Below, piece by piece: positions 17,546-25,398 of a DNA stretch of 64,000 nt. The number at the start of each line of letters is the position of its first letter. The first letter of the stretch is position 1. The notes under the pieces were generated by a model that was given only the letters and a program-made list of their open reading frames with translations, was not told where the DNA came from and did not search any database. The stretch is from RYN-230 sp963834515 (lineage in GTDB: Bacteria; Actinomycetota; Actinomycetes; Streptosporangiales; Streptosporangiaceae), in NCBI GenBank assembly GCA_963834515.1, contig CAWICB010000005.1:248001-312000 (forward strand). The letters run 5' to 3'. Position numbers and translations under genes: made by a program.

Positions 17546-18657
17546 AGCAAGGCGAGGTACTGAACGGCTACACCGTGGCCACGAAGCCCACCAACGCCGG
17601 GGGAGGCAAATGCGTCTGGGCCTTCGCGACCCGCGGCGTCCAGGAATTCTTCATCAAGGAATTCCTGGAGCCTAAATGGCCACTGGACTCCTCCCCGGGC
17701 CCAGCCAGCAGCAAGGAAAAGCGCCGCGCTGACTGCCTGGCGTTCGAGCAGCGGCACCGGCACGTCATGAACCGCCTCAAGTCTGATGACATCGGCGGCG
17801 GCAACATCGTCATCGCGGAAGCGTTCTTCCGGGAAGCCACGACCTATTACAAGATCACCAAGCGCATCGACGCCTCGAACCTGGCCAGCCTGACTGCCCT
17901 AACCACCCGCCAGAAAGCAGTCGTTCTGCGCACTCTGGCGCTCAGCCTGCAGCAACTGCACCGGATCAGCGTCGTCCACGGCGACCTGAAACCCGACAAC
18001 GTACTGGTCCAGAAGCGGCCAGGCAACGGCCTGTACACAGCCAAACTCATCGACTTTGATGACTCCTACCTCGCCGGGGAACCGCCGGAGCCAGGCACGG
18101 TGGGCGGGGACACCCTTTATGGTGCACCAGAGTTCCTGGGCTACGTCCGGGAAGAGCCGGGCACGGATGGTTCCGCCCTGACCACGGCCGTGGACATGTT
18201 CGCGCTCGGCCTAATGCTGCACGAGTACCTGACTGGGCAAAGGCCAGGTTTCCCTGCCACATTCAGCTCTCCGGGAGAGGCAGTCAAGGCCGGGCAGCAA
18301 CTTATCCTCAACCCGCTGCTGCACCCCGGGATAACCCGCCTCGTCCGGTCCCTGACCGATGCCCGCCCGCAGCGCAGGCCCCGCATCGAGGCATTCCTCA
18401 AGGCCCTGGACGACGAAACAGTCCTGGAATTCCCCAGCAGCGTGGCAGAGGACCCCGCCCCGGTCACCGGCACCCGGCGCCCGAGCCGGCTGCAGATCAA
18501 CCTAGGTCCCGGCAGCACACCGGGACCCACCGCCGAGCCCGCCAGCACCAGCCCGTCACCAGCACCAGGTGAGGACGGCGCCGCACACGGGGCGAGGCCC
18601 AGCCGACTGCGGATCCGCCTCGATACCCGCGTGCCGGAGCCACGGCCACCCGAGTGA
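17542..18657 (+). CDS. Ser/Thr protein kinase with twin C-terminal RPSRL motifs
   Basis: A 371-residue Hanks-type kinase. Visible motifs: a glycine-rich loop TNAGGGKCVW, Lys39 in FFIKEF, catalytic loop HGDLKPDNVLV (146-156, HRD replaced by HGD), DFD instead of DFG at 171-173, GAPEF (APE), and VDMFALGLMLHEYLTG. The catalytic Lys, Asp and Asn are present, so activity is likely. No transmembrane helix follows; instead a disordered tail carries two near-identical nonamers, RPSRLQINL (313-321) and RPSRLRIRL (352-360), possible docking or phosphorylation sites. Couples with the overlapping PP2C gene. Confidence 0.85.
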   Translation: MKQGEVLNGYTVATKPTNAGGGKCVWAFATRGVQEFFIKEFLEPKWPLDSSPGPASSKEKRRADCLAFEQRHRHVMNRLKSDDIGGGNIVIAEAFFREATTYYKITKRIDASNLASLTALTTRQKAVVLRTLALSLQQLHRISVVHGDLKPDNVLVQKRPGNGLYTAKLIDFDDSYLAGEPPEPGTVGGDTLYGAPEFLGYVREEPGTDGSALTTAVDMFALGLMLHEYLTGQRPGFPATFSSPGEAVKAGQQLILNPLLHPGITRLVRSLTDARPQRRPRIEAFLKALDDETVLEFPSSVAEDPAPVTGTRRPSRLQINLGPGSTPGPTAEPASTSPSPAPGEDGAAHGARPSRLRIRLDTRVPEPRPPE

Positions 18658-18745
18658 GGCACCCCACCGCCGGCACCATGACCCCCTTCCCCGGCCCGGC
18701 GCACCCAGGAACGGCACAGAAAAGCAACAAGAGCGGAGACATGTC

Positions 18746-19456
18746 ATGTCGGAAACCCCAGGCCAGTACAGCGGCAACCTCAGGTACGCCGTTGACATCG
18801 TGCTGTGCATCGACACGACCGCAAGCATGCGGCCAGTGCTGGAGAACGTGAAGTCCAGCGCGCTGTCATTCCACGACCGGCTCAGGACAGTCATGGGAGA
18901 AAAAGGGAAAAGCATCTCCCAACTCAGAGTCAAGGTCATCGCCTTCCGGGACTTCGGCGACCGGGCGGACGACGCCATAGAGGAGACAGAATTCCTCCGC
19001 CTGCCCGAGGACACCGGCGCGTACGAGGACTTCGTCCGCAAGCTGGAACCACGCGGGGGCGGCGACGCTCCGGAGTCGGGCCTCGAAGCACTTGCGCTGG
19101 CGGTACGGGCCCCCTGGGAGAGGGGCCTGGACCGGCGGCGCCACGTGATCGTGGTGTTCACTGACGCCCCCGCCCACCCGCTCCGCTCGCCAACGGCAGT
19201 GGCCAGCGGCACCTACCCACAGTCCGTAGCCAACTCCGAGGATGACCTCTTCGAGGAATGGGGATACCAGTCAAGCCAGTCAGCCGTGATGGAAAACTCC
19301 GCGAAACGCCTGCTACTTTTTGCGCCCGACCTGGAACCATGGCCAGGAATCGCGGCGAACTGGAACAACACCATCTTCTTCCCCTCCCAGGCAGGCGAGG
19401 GCCTGGATGAATGGGAAATGGACGAGATTATCCAGACGATCGTGAACAGCCTGTGA
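18746..19456 (+). CDS. von Willebrand factor A domain protein
   Basis: A 236-residue protein that is almost entirely one vWA domain: VDIVLCIDTTASMRPVLENVK gives the MIDAS DxTxS, followed by LRVKVIAFRDFGDRADDAIEE, the GGGDAPESGLEALALAV segment and HVIVVFTDAPAHP with the second MIDAS Asp. Such stand-alone vWA proteins occur with kinase/phosphatase pairs and NTPases in conflict systems, where they act as metal-dependent adaptors. ATG 18,746 follows AGCGGAG. It is 88 nt downstream of the kinase, the only sizeable gap in the cassette. Confidence 0.85.
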   Translation: MSETPGQYSGNLRYAVDIVLCIDTTASMRPVLENVKSSALSFHDRLRTVMGEKGKSISQLRVKVIAFRDFGDRADDAIEETEFLRLPEDTGAYEDFVRKLEPRGGGDAPESGLEALALAVRAPWERGLDRRRHVIVVFTDAPAHPLRSPTAVASGTYPQSVANSEDDLFEEWGYQSSQSAVMENSAKRLLLFAPDLEPWPGIAANWNNTIFFPSQAGEGLDEWEMDEIIQTIVNSL

Positions 19457-19468
19457 GCTGATGGCACG

Positions 19469-20392
19469 ATGCCACTTTTCCGTATGCGCTGGGCCAGCAC
19501 AGATTCCGAAGAAGGACAATGGCATGCCGACACGCTCGGATTCTTCCGCGAAAGATACTTCATCAACGGCGAACCCACCCCGTATGTCCGGGCTGAGAAC
19601 CCCGAATCCCTGATCTGGGACCTCGGTTTCCACAATTGTGTCCCGCGCGACGGCCAGGAAGAGGGGGTACATTCCCTCGTTCTCGGGGAGGGCAACAGCT
19701 GGGTTGAAGTCGGAAACAGGTTCCTAGGCTTCGGCTGGTCAGCTTATCCGCACCGCGGAGAGGCGTCCGTATTCGCTGCCATCCACACCCTGGAGCAATT
19801 CCAGGTAGAGGTCATGCCTGACCCTGAGCAGGTTCAGCTGATCGTGCAGGCTGGCGTCCGCGCGCGCGCCGCGGCCCCGCCCGGTCCCCCGGAGCGGGGG
19901 GGACGCAGCGGCATCAGCGTTTCCCTGACCTTCGGCCGCGAGCACGAACCGGTATTGCGGGATCTCCGTGTTCTCCTCGAGAGGCGAAGCGGCCGAAAGC
20001 TAGCAGGGCAGGGCAGCCTGCAGCCGGGCAGCTCCCGGACCACGGCAGGCACAGCGGATCCAGGAGTCCGAGACGCCGAGCCATACGCAGAGTCAGCAAC
20101 CTCGCCCGCACCACCAGAACCGCCAAGCGGCCTGGCCGTGGCTTATGAGATAGAAGACGCCGCCGGGCCTGACGCACAGGACAACCGGGTACCCCCGGCC
20201 GGGAAGCACTCGCGGCCGGGCGCTCGCACCCTGGCGCTCGCGGTGGATAGCGTGCCCGACACCTCTGAGTGGCTGAGCTTCGCCGGCCCGACAACACTGG
20301 AACTACTTGCCTCCCCCAGCACGGACACCGACGCCCCTGACCCCACGATCACGGCTTCACCGGACGGCACCGGCCAAGCGGGCGACTGGTAA
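19469..20392 (+). CDS. Cassette protein of unknown function
   Basis: A 307-residue protein with a folded N-terminal part of about 130 residues (FRMRWASTDSEEGQWHADTL, WVEVGNRFLGFGWSAYPHRGEA, HTLEQFQVEVMPDPEQVQLIV) and a Pro/Ser/Thr-rich remainder containing SGISVSLTFGREHEPVLRDLRVLL. No family recognised. It starts 12 nt after the vWA stop and ends 12 nt before the zinc-finger protein, so it belongs to the same transcript. No signal peptide or transmembrane segment seen. Confidence 0.6.
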   Translation: MPLFRMRWASTDSEEGQWHADTLGFFRERYFINGEPTPYVRAENPESLIWDLGFHNCVPRDGQEEGVHSLVLGEGNSWVEVGNRFLGFGWSAYPHRGEASVFAAIHTLEQFQVEVMPDPEQVQLIVQAGVRARAAAPPGPPERGGRSGISVSLTFGREHEPVLRDLRVLLERRSGRKLAGQGSLQPGSSRTTAGTADPGVRDAEPYAESATSPAPPEPPSGLAVAYEIEDAAGPDAQDNRVPPAGKHSRPGARTLALAVDSVPDTSEWLSFAGPTTLELLASPSTDTDAPDPTITASPDGTGQAGDW

Positions 20393-20404
20393 GAGCAGCC
20401 ACAG

Positions 20405-21427
20405 ATGGGGGACACCTGGCAATGCGGCGAGTGCGAGACCGTCAACCCCCGCGGGGCACCGGGCTGCCAGGCATGCCTCTCGCCAGCCCCAGCAGCACCC
20501 GGGAAAACCCCCTCAGCGGCCGCAGGGGCCCGAGCCGCGGGCCGCGTCACATCCGGCAAGGCCCCATGGAGGTGCCCCGGATGCGAAACGGTGAACGCAG
20601 CCTCAAGCATCGTCTGCGCCGCCTGCAAACAACCCATGCCAGCGCCGAAGACCCGCGGGCCATCACCGAAGCCACGCAAAAGCCCGAAGCCCGCCCGCGC
20701 ACCAGGCTCGGCCCGGCCAGGAAGCCCCGCAGGCTCATCCCCCTTCACGCCACCACCACCGCGGGCGGGAAGCCCCAGCCCGGAAGCCCCCCTTCCAGAC
20801 ATCGGGCTGACCGGTCTCGGCGACCTTTCCCGCTTCTTCCCACCAGGAACCGGAACCCCGCCGAGTGATCCGCCGAAACCACGCGAACCACGCCGTGCCC
20901 CGCGCGTCCCACCGCCCACCCCGCCGGAGACACCACCCATCCCGGTCCACCGCGAGCCCTGGACACCGCCGCCGCCCTACCGGCGCGCGCGCCGCAGGCC
21001 GGGAAAGCTCATCGGCTTCCTGCTGCTGTTTGCCGTCGCCGCCGGCGTCTTCCTCACCCGCAGCGACTGGCTCCCAGTCATCCACCACATCACCGGATCC
21101 GGCGCACCCGCGGCTTCGCCAACCGGGCCGCCGTGCCCGGCTGGCATCGCAGCCACCATCAAGGGCGGGGGGAACAGCACGCTGATAGCAGCATACAATT
21201 CCCCGAAATTCAAGATCAGGCTGTGCGAGACGAGCACCGGGGAGATTTATTATCACGGATCCGACAGAAACAACCCGAGCCTGCACATCACACTGCTCGC
21301 ACAGCGGTCACGCCATGGCTTCAAAGCAAAGGACAACGGTTACGTCTACTACGTGAGCAAGCACCGTCTGGTGATCACCAAGAACGGCGTAAAGGTGCTC
21401 GACGAACGGCTAAGCCCTGTCTCATGA
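20405..21427 (+). CDS. Twin RanBP2-like zinc-finger protein with one transmembrane helix
   Basis: A 340-residue protein. Two fingers of the form W-x-C-x2-C-x3-N-x6-C-x2-C occur at residues 5-24 (WQCGECETVNPRGAPGCQAC) and 55-74 (WRCPGCETVNAASSIVCAAC). A long Pro-rich basic linker follows, then a single membrane helix at about 201-217 (KLIGFLLLFAVAAGVFL) and an outer domain of about 120 residues (FKIRLCETSTGEIYYHGSD, GYVYYVSKHRLVITKNGVKVL). Predicted topology puts the fingers in the cytosol. RanBP2-type fingers bind proteins, ubiquitin-like folds or RNA. As the last gene of the cassette it may anchor the complex at the membrane or sense the envelope. Confidence 0.7.
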   Translation: MGDTWQCGECETVNPRGAPGCQACLSPAPAAPGKTPSAAAGARAAGRVTSGKAPWRCPGCETVNAASSIVCAACKQPMPAPKTRGPSPKPRKSPKPARAPGSARPGSPAGSSPFTPPPPRAGSPSPEAPLPDIGLTGLGDLSRFFPPGTGTPPSDPPKPREPRRAPRVPPPTPPETPPIPVHREPWTPPPPYRRARRRPGKLIGFLLLFAVAAGVFLTRSDWLPVIHHITGSGAPAASPTGPPCPAGIAATIKGGGNSTLIAAYNSPKFKIRLCETSTGEIYYHGSDRNNPSLHITLLAQRSRHGFKAKDNGYVYYVSKHRLVITKNGVKVLDERLSPVS

Positions 21428-21439
21428 GGAGCCGCCGCT

Positions 21440-21950
21440 GGCCAGGAGACGCAGCGCCGCCTGAGCTGGCCCGGCCGGGCCGCCACGTTCCTGGGAACCG
21501 CTGGTTCGTCGACAAGACCTACCTGAGGGTGCCGGAAAGTGGACCTCTGTCTACCCGGCGGTTGATCAGTTTGGCCAGGTCACCGACGCCCTGGTATCAG
21601 CGAAGCGCGGCTTGGCGACCGCGAGGCACTTCGACCGGGCGCTGGCATCGGCAGGATCCTGGCCCAGGTCATGATCGACCGCGCGGCCGTTTACCCGCGT
21701 CGTCGATGAACTGGTCCCCTCGGCGCTGCACACCGTGGAGTAGTACGTGAACAACCGATCGGGGCTGATCGCGGGCAGCTGAAAGCCCGGCTCCAGCCGA
21801 TGCGAGGTCTGAAACGGCTCCGGTCAGCGCGGATCCTCATCGTCGACCACGCGTTCGTGCAGAACCTGCGCCGCGGCCACTATGACATCGCCACCGACGT
21901 CCCCGACCACCGCCGGCTCCGCATCGCCTTCGACGACCTCGCAACTACCA
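21440..21950 (+). pseudogene. IS6-type transposase remnant
   Basis: A DDE transposase of the IS6 kind is spread over several frames: NRWFVDKTYLRV (first Asp region), then GKWTSVYPAVDQFGQVTDALVSAKR after a shift near 21,534, VMIDRAAVYPR, VDELVPSALHTVE, YVNNRSGLIAG and finally LKARLQPMRGLKRLRSA..HAFVQNLRRGHYDI. At least three frameshifts and in-frame stops make it non-functional. No terminal repeats were identified. It directly follows the conflict cassette. Confidence 0.75.
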
Positions 21951-22101
21951 TCTGGCCCGCGCAGGATTCAGATGATCATGCCTTATGCCTTGTCGGGATG
22001 GCGCAACGCAACAGTGTCGGCTGGGCGGCCTTGTTCAACCTGCCGCTCGGCTGGGCCCGCCCGCCCTGTCATCGCGGGCCAATCCATGTGGCTCAGTGCC
22101 A
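21951..22101. other. Degenerate sequence after the IS6 remnant
   Basis: Readable as a loose continuation of the last transposase frame, without recognisable content. Confidence 0.4.
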
Positions 22102-22166
22102 TCAACGGACGTCAACGGACGTCCTGTCAACGGACGTCCAGAACGACGGTCAGATGACGGTCAGAT
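22102..22166. repeat. Short direct repeats
   Basis: TCAACGGACG occurs three times (22,102, 22,112, 22,127), followed by two tandem copies of GACGGTCAGAT (22,145 and 22,156). They look like slippage products in degenerate DNA. Confidence 0.8.
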
Positions 22167-22220
22167 GATCTTGAAGGTACCGCGAGTGGATCAGAAACCT
22201 CGCCTTGACCTGCTGGTTTG

Positions 22221-22266
22221 TGGAGCCCTCTTACGGAATCGAACCGTAGACCTTCTCCTTACCATG
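22221..22266 (-). other. 3' half of a tRNA-Thr(GGT), probable attachment-site relic
   Basis: On the minus strand the sequence runs from an anticodon loop with GGT (ATGGTAA) through the 3' anticodon stem, an intact T-arm (TACGG TTCGATT CCGTA) to an acceptor 3' strand ending GGCTCCA. No matching 5' half precedes it, so it is not a functional tRNA. Integrative elements of actinobacteria often use the 3' half of tRNA genes as att site and leave such copies. Confidence 0.6.
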
Positions 22267-22367
22267 ATGTCGTTGCTACTGCTCACCACGACCGGTGTCG
22301 GGAGCGGTCAGCCGCGTACGACCCGCTTGCCGACGCTGCCCGGTGATTCGCGCTCAGCTGCGCAGCG

Positions 22368-22604
22368 TTAGTCAGCCCGGTTCGCGGCCTGAGCTTGGGG
22401 TCCGGGCTCGTCTTCGGCGCCTTCTCCGGATCCGGGCGGTGCGCCGGCGGAGTCGCCGCCGTGGTCGAACCGGCCAGCTTTCACCGCGTCCAGGAACTCC
22501 CGCCACTCGCCCGCGGAGAAGTGCAGCCGCTCGTCGGTGGGGTAGCGGCTATCGATCAGGTCCACGGCGCCCGGGTGCGAGCAGGGCACGGCCACGATGG
22601 TCAT
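22368..22604 (-). CDS. DUF397-like small protein
   Basis: A 78-residue protein containing RLHFSAGEWREFLDAVKAGRFD, the characteristic C-terminal segment of DUF397 proteins. These usually accompany XRE regulators in streptomycete-like genomes and affect development. Here a shortened N-terminus (MTIVAVPCSHPGAVDLIDSRY) replaces the usual one, and a Gly/Ala/Glu-rich tail is added. Its start overlaps the stop of the upstream gene by 4 nt. Confidence 0.65.
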   Translation of the reverse strand: MTIVAVPCSHPGAVDLIDSRYPTDERLHFSAGEWREFLDAVKAGRFDHGGDSAGAPPGSGEGAEDEPGPQAQAANRAD

Positions 22605-22798
22605 GGCCTGCCGTGCTGTTCGGCGCGGAGCTTGGTAAGAAGCTCGGCTACGGTGCGCCCGGTCGTGACCTCCTGGCTCTGCGGCGTGCGGCGCCGGACG
22701 GCGACGATGCAGAACTCATCGACGTGGAGCTGGTGGGTGGCGCCGAACTCTTCCAGTGCCTCGGCGAGGGTGACGTCCTGGGCGCCTTCGGTATCCAT
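22601..22798 (-). CDS. Small hypothetical protein paired with the DUF397 gene
   Basis: A 65-residue protein (TLAEALEEFGATHQLHVDEFCIVAVRRR..GRTVAELLTKLRAEQ). No family recognised. It is translationally coupled to the DUF397 gene and divergent from the GntR regulator across a palindrome-containing intergenic region. Confidence 0.5.
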   Translation of the reverse strand: MDTEGAQDVTLAEALEEFGATHQLHVDEFCIVAVRRRTPQSQEVTTGRTVAELLTKLRAEQHGRP

Positions 22799-22816
22799 AT
22801 CTGAATCATGCCATGG

Positions 22817-22830
22817 TTCACCATGGTGAA
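22817..22830. promoter_or_regulatory. 14-bp palindrome between divergent genes
   Basis: TTCACCATGGTGAA is a perfect palindrome, preceded by an overlapping CCATGG direct repeat. It lies between the divergent DUF397 pair and the small GntR gene, where an autoregulatory operator is expected. Confidence 0.5.
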
Positions 22831-22873
22831 TCGTATATCGCCAGGGTGAGGGTTAGTTATCTATCGTGTGATC

Positions 22874-23107
22874 ATGATCAACCGGTCATCGGCGATACCG
22901 CCCTGGCAGCAACTGGCGGACCTGCTGCGCGGCCGGATCGAGTCAGGTGAGTACGCGCCCGGTGACCGGATCCCGTCCGTCGTCTCACTCGCCCAGGAAT
23001 ATGACCTGGCGGCCGGGACGGTGCGGAAGGCCCTCAGCGCCCTGCAGCGGGAGGGCATGGTGGTGTCCCGGGTCGGCTGGGGAACCTTCGTGGCCGAGCG
23101 GGACTAA
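22874..23107 (+). CDS. Short GntR-type winged-helix regulator
   Basis: A 77-residue protein consisting of the GntR DNA-binding domain only (PPWQQLADLLRGRIESGEYAPGDRIPSV; AAGTVRKALSALQREGMVVSRVGWGTFV). No effector-binding domain follows, as in small YtrA-like or island-borne GntR proteins. GTG 22,868 is an alternative start two codons upstream. It likely regulates itself and the divergent DUF397 pair through the palindrome between them. Confidence 0.75.
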   Translation: MINRSSAIPPWQQLADLLRGRIESGEYAPGDRIPSVVSLAQEYDLAAGTVRKALSALQREGMVVSRVGWGTFVAERD

Positions 23108-23373
23108 CCACAAGACCATGTAGTCAAGGATTGGCGTGTAGCGGTTCTCAAGACCTCCGCCAAAGGCACGATGAGCTGCACCGGCGGAGCGGGCAGTCCG
23201 CGTCTGGGCACGTATCCGGCCCCCGCGGGCCGCACCGACAGCGCTGCCCACCATCGCCAGCCGGGCCGCTGCATACTCCCGGAAGCTCGTTGGGGCAGGT
23301 GTCAGGGGATGACGGAAATCCGTTTGGGGCCGACGTGTGTCACCTGCGACCGCTCCTGTGACCGCACAAGGCA

Positions 23374-23405
23374 GCTCGATGGCTGCTCGATGGCTGCTCG
23401 ATGGC
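23374..23405. repeat. 11-bp tandem repeat interrupted by the IS element
   Basis: Three copies of GCTCGATGGCT end exactly at the left boundary of the IS481-type element; a further copy with one change continues at 25,156-25,170. Joining the flanks after removing the IS and one TGGC gives an uninterrupted four-copy array. Confidence 0.8.
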
Positions 23406-23489
23406 TGTCAAGTTCCGGTACCTGGGCGACATCGGAGTTCCGGTACCTGCCTGACATCCCGGCCGGGGAGTTCCGGTAGCTAGCTGACA
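23406..23489 (+). repeat. Left IS end with three copies of a ~20-bp repeat
   Basis: Copies begin at 23,412, 23,437 and 23,470; the innermost overlaps the transposase stop codon. Probably multiple transposase-binding sites. Confidence 0.75.
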
Positions 23490-24964
23490 TAGCCGATGGC
23501 GGAGTTCTTGCGGCGGGCGCGGCCTTTAGGGTTGGCGAAGGCGCCGAGTTCGCGGGAGCGGTCGTGGCGGATCGGGTGGACCCGCAGGACCTGGCCGTCT
23601 TTGGACAGCTGGACCGACCCGGCGACGATGGTCACGTCGATGAAGGTGCGGGCCCACATCCGCCCGGCACGGTAGGTGGTCCCGGCGAAGGTGACCGTGC
23701 CGTGGGCGTCGGCCAGCCGGGTGACAGTCAGCCCGGCGGTGGCATCCCGGGCCCGGCGGGCCACCCGGGCCCGCGGCGCGCGGTCGGCCTGGTCTTCACG
23801 CAGCCGCTGGGCGTGGGTGGCGACCACCACGCCGCGGTGGCAGATGTCCACCAGGCCACCGGCCACCACGACCTCGACCGGCTCACCGGCGTAGGTCGCG
23901 CCGACGTTGTAGCCGAACCCGCCCAGGGAGATCTTCCCGGCCGCGTTCACCCACCGCGACACCCCGGCCGGGCGCGTGCTGGCCGGCCGGGCCGGTGCTG
24001 GCTGCGGCTCGGTGGCGGTGGTGTCAGCAGCCAGGGACCGGTCCGCCAACTGGAACCGCTCGATCGGTGGCCGGCCGCCACAGGACTGGTGCGGCCGGGC
24101 CGTGTTGTACTCGGCCACCCAGGTATCCAGGGCGGCCTGCAGGTCCGTGATGGTCATGAAGGTGCGGTCAGTGCGGGTGAAAAACTCCGCCCGCATCGTC
24201 TTGTGCACCCGCTCGATCTTCCCGGTCGTGGTCGGCGAGTACGGCGCGGTGAGAATGTGGCGGATGCCGTTATCGGTGCAGATCCGGTCGAACATGACCG
24301 GACCCGGGCCTTGCCCGAACCGCGCCGTGAACACCTTCCCGTTGTCCGTGAGGATCTGCTCCGGGATGCCGTGCTGGTGCAGGGCTTCGGCCAGGGCCTG
24401 GCACACTGGCCGGGCAGTGGCCCGCAGCACCGCTTTGGCGCACACGACGAACCGGGAATGGTCATCGATCCCGGTGACAATCTTCACTTCCTGCCCGCCG
24501 GCCAGGAACACCCGGCCCATGACGTCCATCTGCCACAGCTCCATCGCCCGGCCCCGCTCCCAGCGCCGGTAATCCTCCCGCCGCCGCCTGCGCTTCCTGG
24601 CCTCCACCAGCCCGTGGCGGACCAGCGCCCGGTACACCGACGACCGGCCCGGCAGCGGTTCCCTGCCTTCACGTTCCAGCTCCCAGCGGATCCGCGAAGG
24701 CCCCCACGACGGGTGCAACCGCCGCATCCACAGCACCCGCGCCTCGATCGCCGGCGGCATCTGATGCGGGCAGCTCTCCGGCCGCGAGGACCGGTCCGTC
24801 AGGGCGCCCATGCCGCCCTGACTGGCATACCGGGTCAGCCACTCATGCACCGTCTGCCGCGCCACCCCATACCGGCGGGCGACGTCCGTCACCGGCGTTC
24901 CGTCTTCCAGGACTTCCAGCACCGCCCGGTACCGCTGTTCCACGACACCCAGCTCCACCAGCAC
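23480..24964 (-). CDS. IS481-family transposase
   Basis: A 494-residue DDE transposase that looks intact. An N-terminal HTH (VTDVARRYGVARQTVHEWLTRYASQGG), the LHPSWGPSRIRWELERE segment and the integrase core with WQMDVMGRVFL (D), ILTDNGKVF (D) and TTTGKIERVHKTMRAEF (E) are all present. After the RPHQSCGGRPPIERF motif there is an extra C-terminal region of about 170 residues with a GFGYNVGATYAGEPVEVV beta segment. The protein is therefore of the longer IS481 subtype. The single gene fills most of the element. Confidence 0.9.
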   Translation of the reverse strand: MLVELGVVEQRYRAVLEVLEDGTPVTDVARRYGVARQTVHEWLTRYASQGGMGALTDRSSRPESCPHQMPPAIEARVLWMRRLHPSWGPSRIRWELEREGREPLPGRSSVYRALVRHGLVEARKRRRRREDYRRWERGRAMELWQMDVMGRVFLAGGQEVKIVTGIDDHSRFVVCAKAVLRATARPVCQALAEALHQHGIPEQILTDNGKVFTARFGQGPGPVMFDRICTDNGIRHILTAPYSPTTTGKIERVHKTMRAEFFTRTDRTFMTITDLQAALDTWVAEYNTARPHQSCGGRPPIERFQLADRSLAADTTATEPQPAPARPASTRPAGVSRWVNAAGKISLGGFGYNVGATYAGEPVEVVVAGGLVDICHRGVVVATHAQRLREDQADRAPRARVARRARDATAGLTVTRLADAHGTVTFAGTTYRAGRMWARTFIDVTIVAGSVQLSKDGQVLRVHPIRHDRSRELGAFANPKGRARRKNSAIGYVS

Positions 24965-25048
24965 ACCCAGCCCCCTCCCAGCTGCGATCAGCCTTGTTGA
25001 TCACAGCCAAACGCCAGGAATGCGGAAAAACCGGAAACCAGTTCGGAG

Positions 25049-25155
25049 TGTCGCCCAGGAACCGGAACCACTGTCAGCCAGCTACCGGAACCGCGTCCGC
25101 AAACTGTCGCCTAGGAGCCGGAATCAATGTGTCCATGATCAGCCGGAACCGCACA
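25049..25155 (-). repeat. Right IS end with four copies of a ~20-bp repeat
   Basis: Inverted relatives of the left-end repeat begin at 25,049, 25,072, 25,105 and 25,130 (each TGTC...CCGGAA), the last forming the outer end. Confidence 0.75.
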
Positions 25156-25244
25156 TGGCTGCTCAATGGCTAAGGTTGCTGTACTTCGGTGCTGTATAGA
25201 GACGGAAAGGGCCGACCCCGTGTTCGAAACCAGCCCTTGACCTG

Positions 25245-25320
<76 letters not shown>

Positions 25321-25398
25321 TGGAACGGCTGTCAGCGTAGCAAACTCTGGGCCCTGCTCGCGCGATCGGCCGCTGCCACGGGGGAGTGACGGTGCCGG

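Larger units (their letters stand above)
23406..25155. mobile_element. IS481-type insertion sequence, 1750 bp, with 4-bp target duplication
   Basis: Outer 26-bp ends share the layout TGT-N4-TTCCGG-N9-GACA (with two further G/C positions matching) in inverted orientation: left 23,406-23,431, right 25,130-25,155. Both are flanked by TGGC (23,402-23,405 and 25,156-25,159), a plausible target-site duplication. The element holds one intact transposase on the minus strand. Each end carries additional internal copies of a 20-bp sequence related to GTTCCGGTACCTGGGCGACA. Confidence 0.8.

Noticed and set aside
22102..22166. Short repeats as a possible CRISPR array
   Set aside because: Units are 10-11 bp, spacers are absent or 5 bp, and no cas genes occur.
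25200..25240. T-loop-like GTTCGAAAC next to tRNA-Ala as another tRNA fragment
   Set aside because: No consistent stem pairing; resemblance limited to a few bases.
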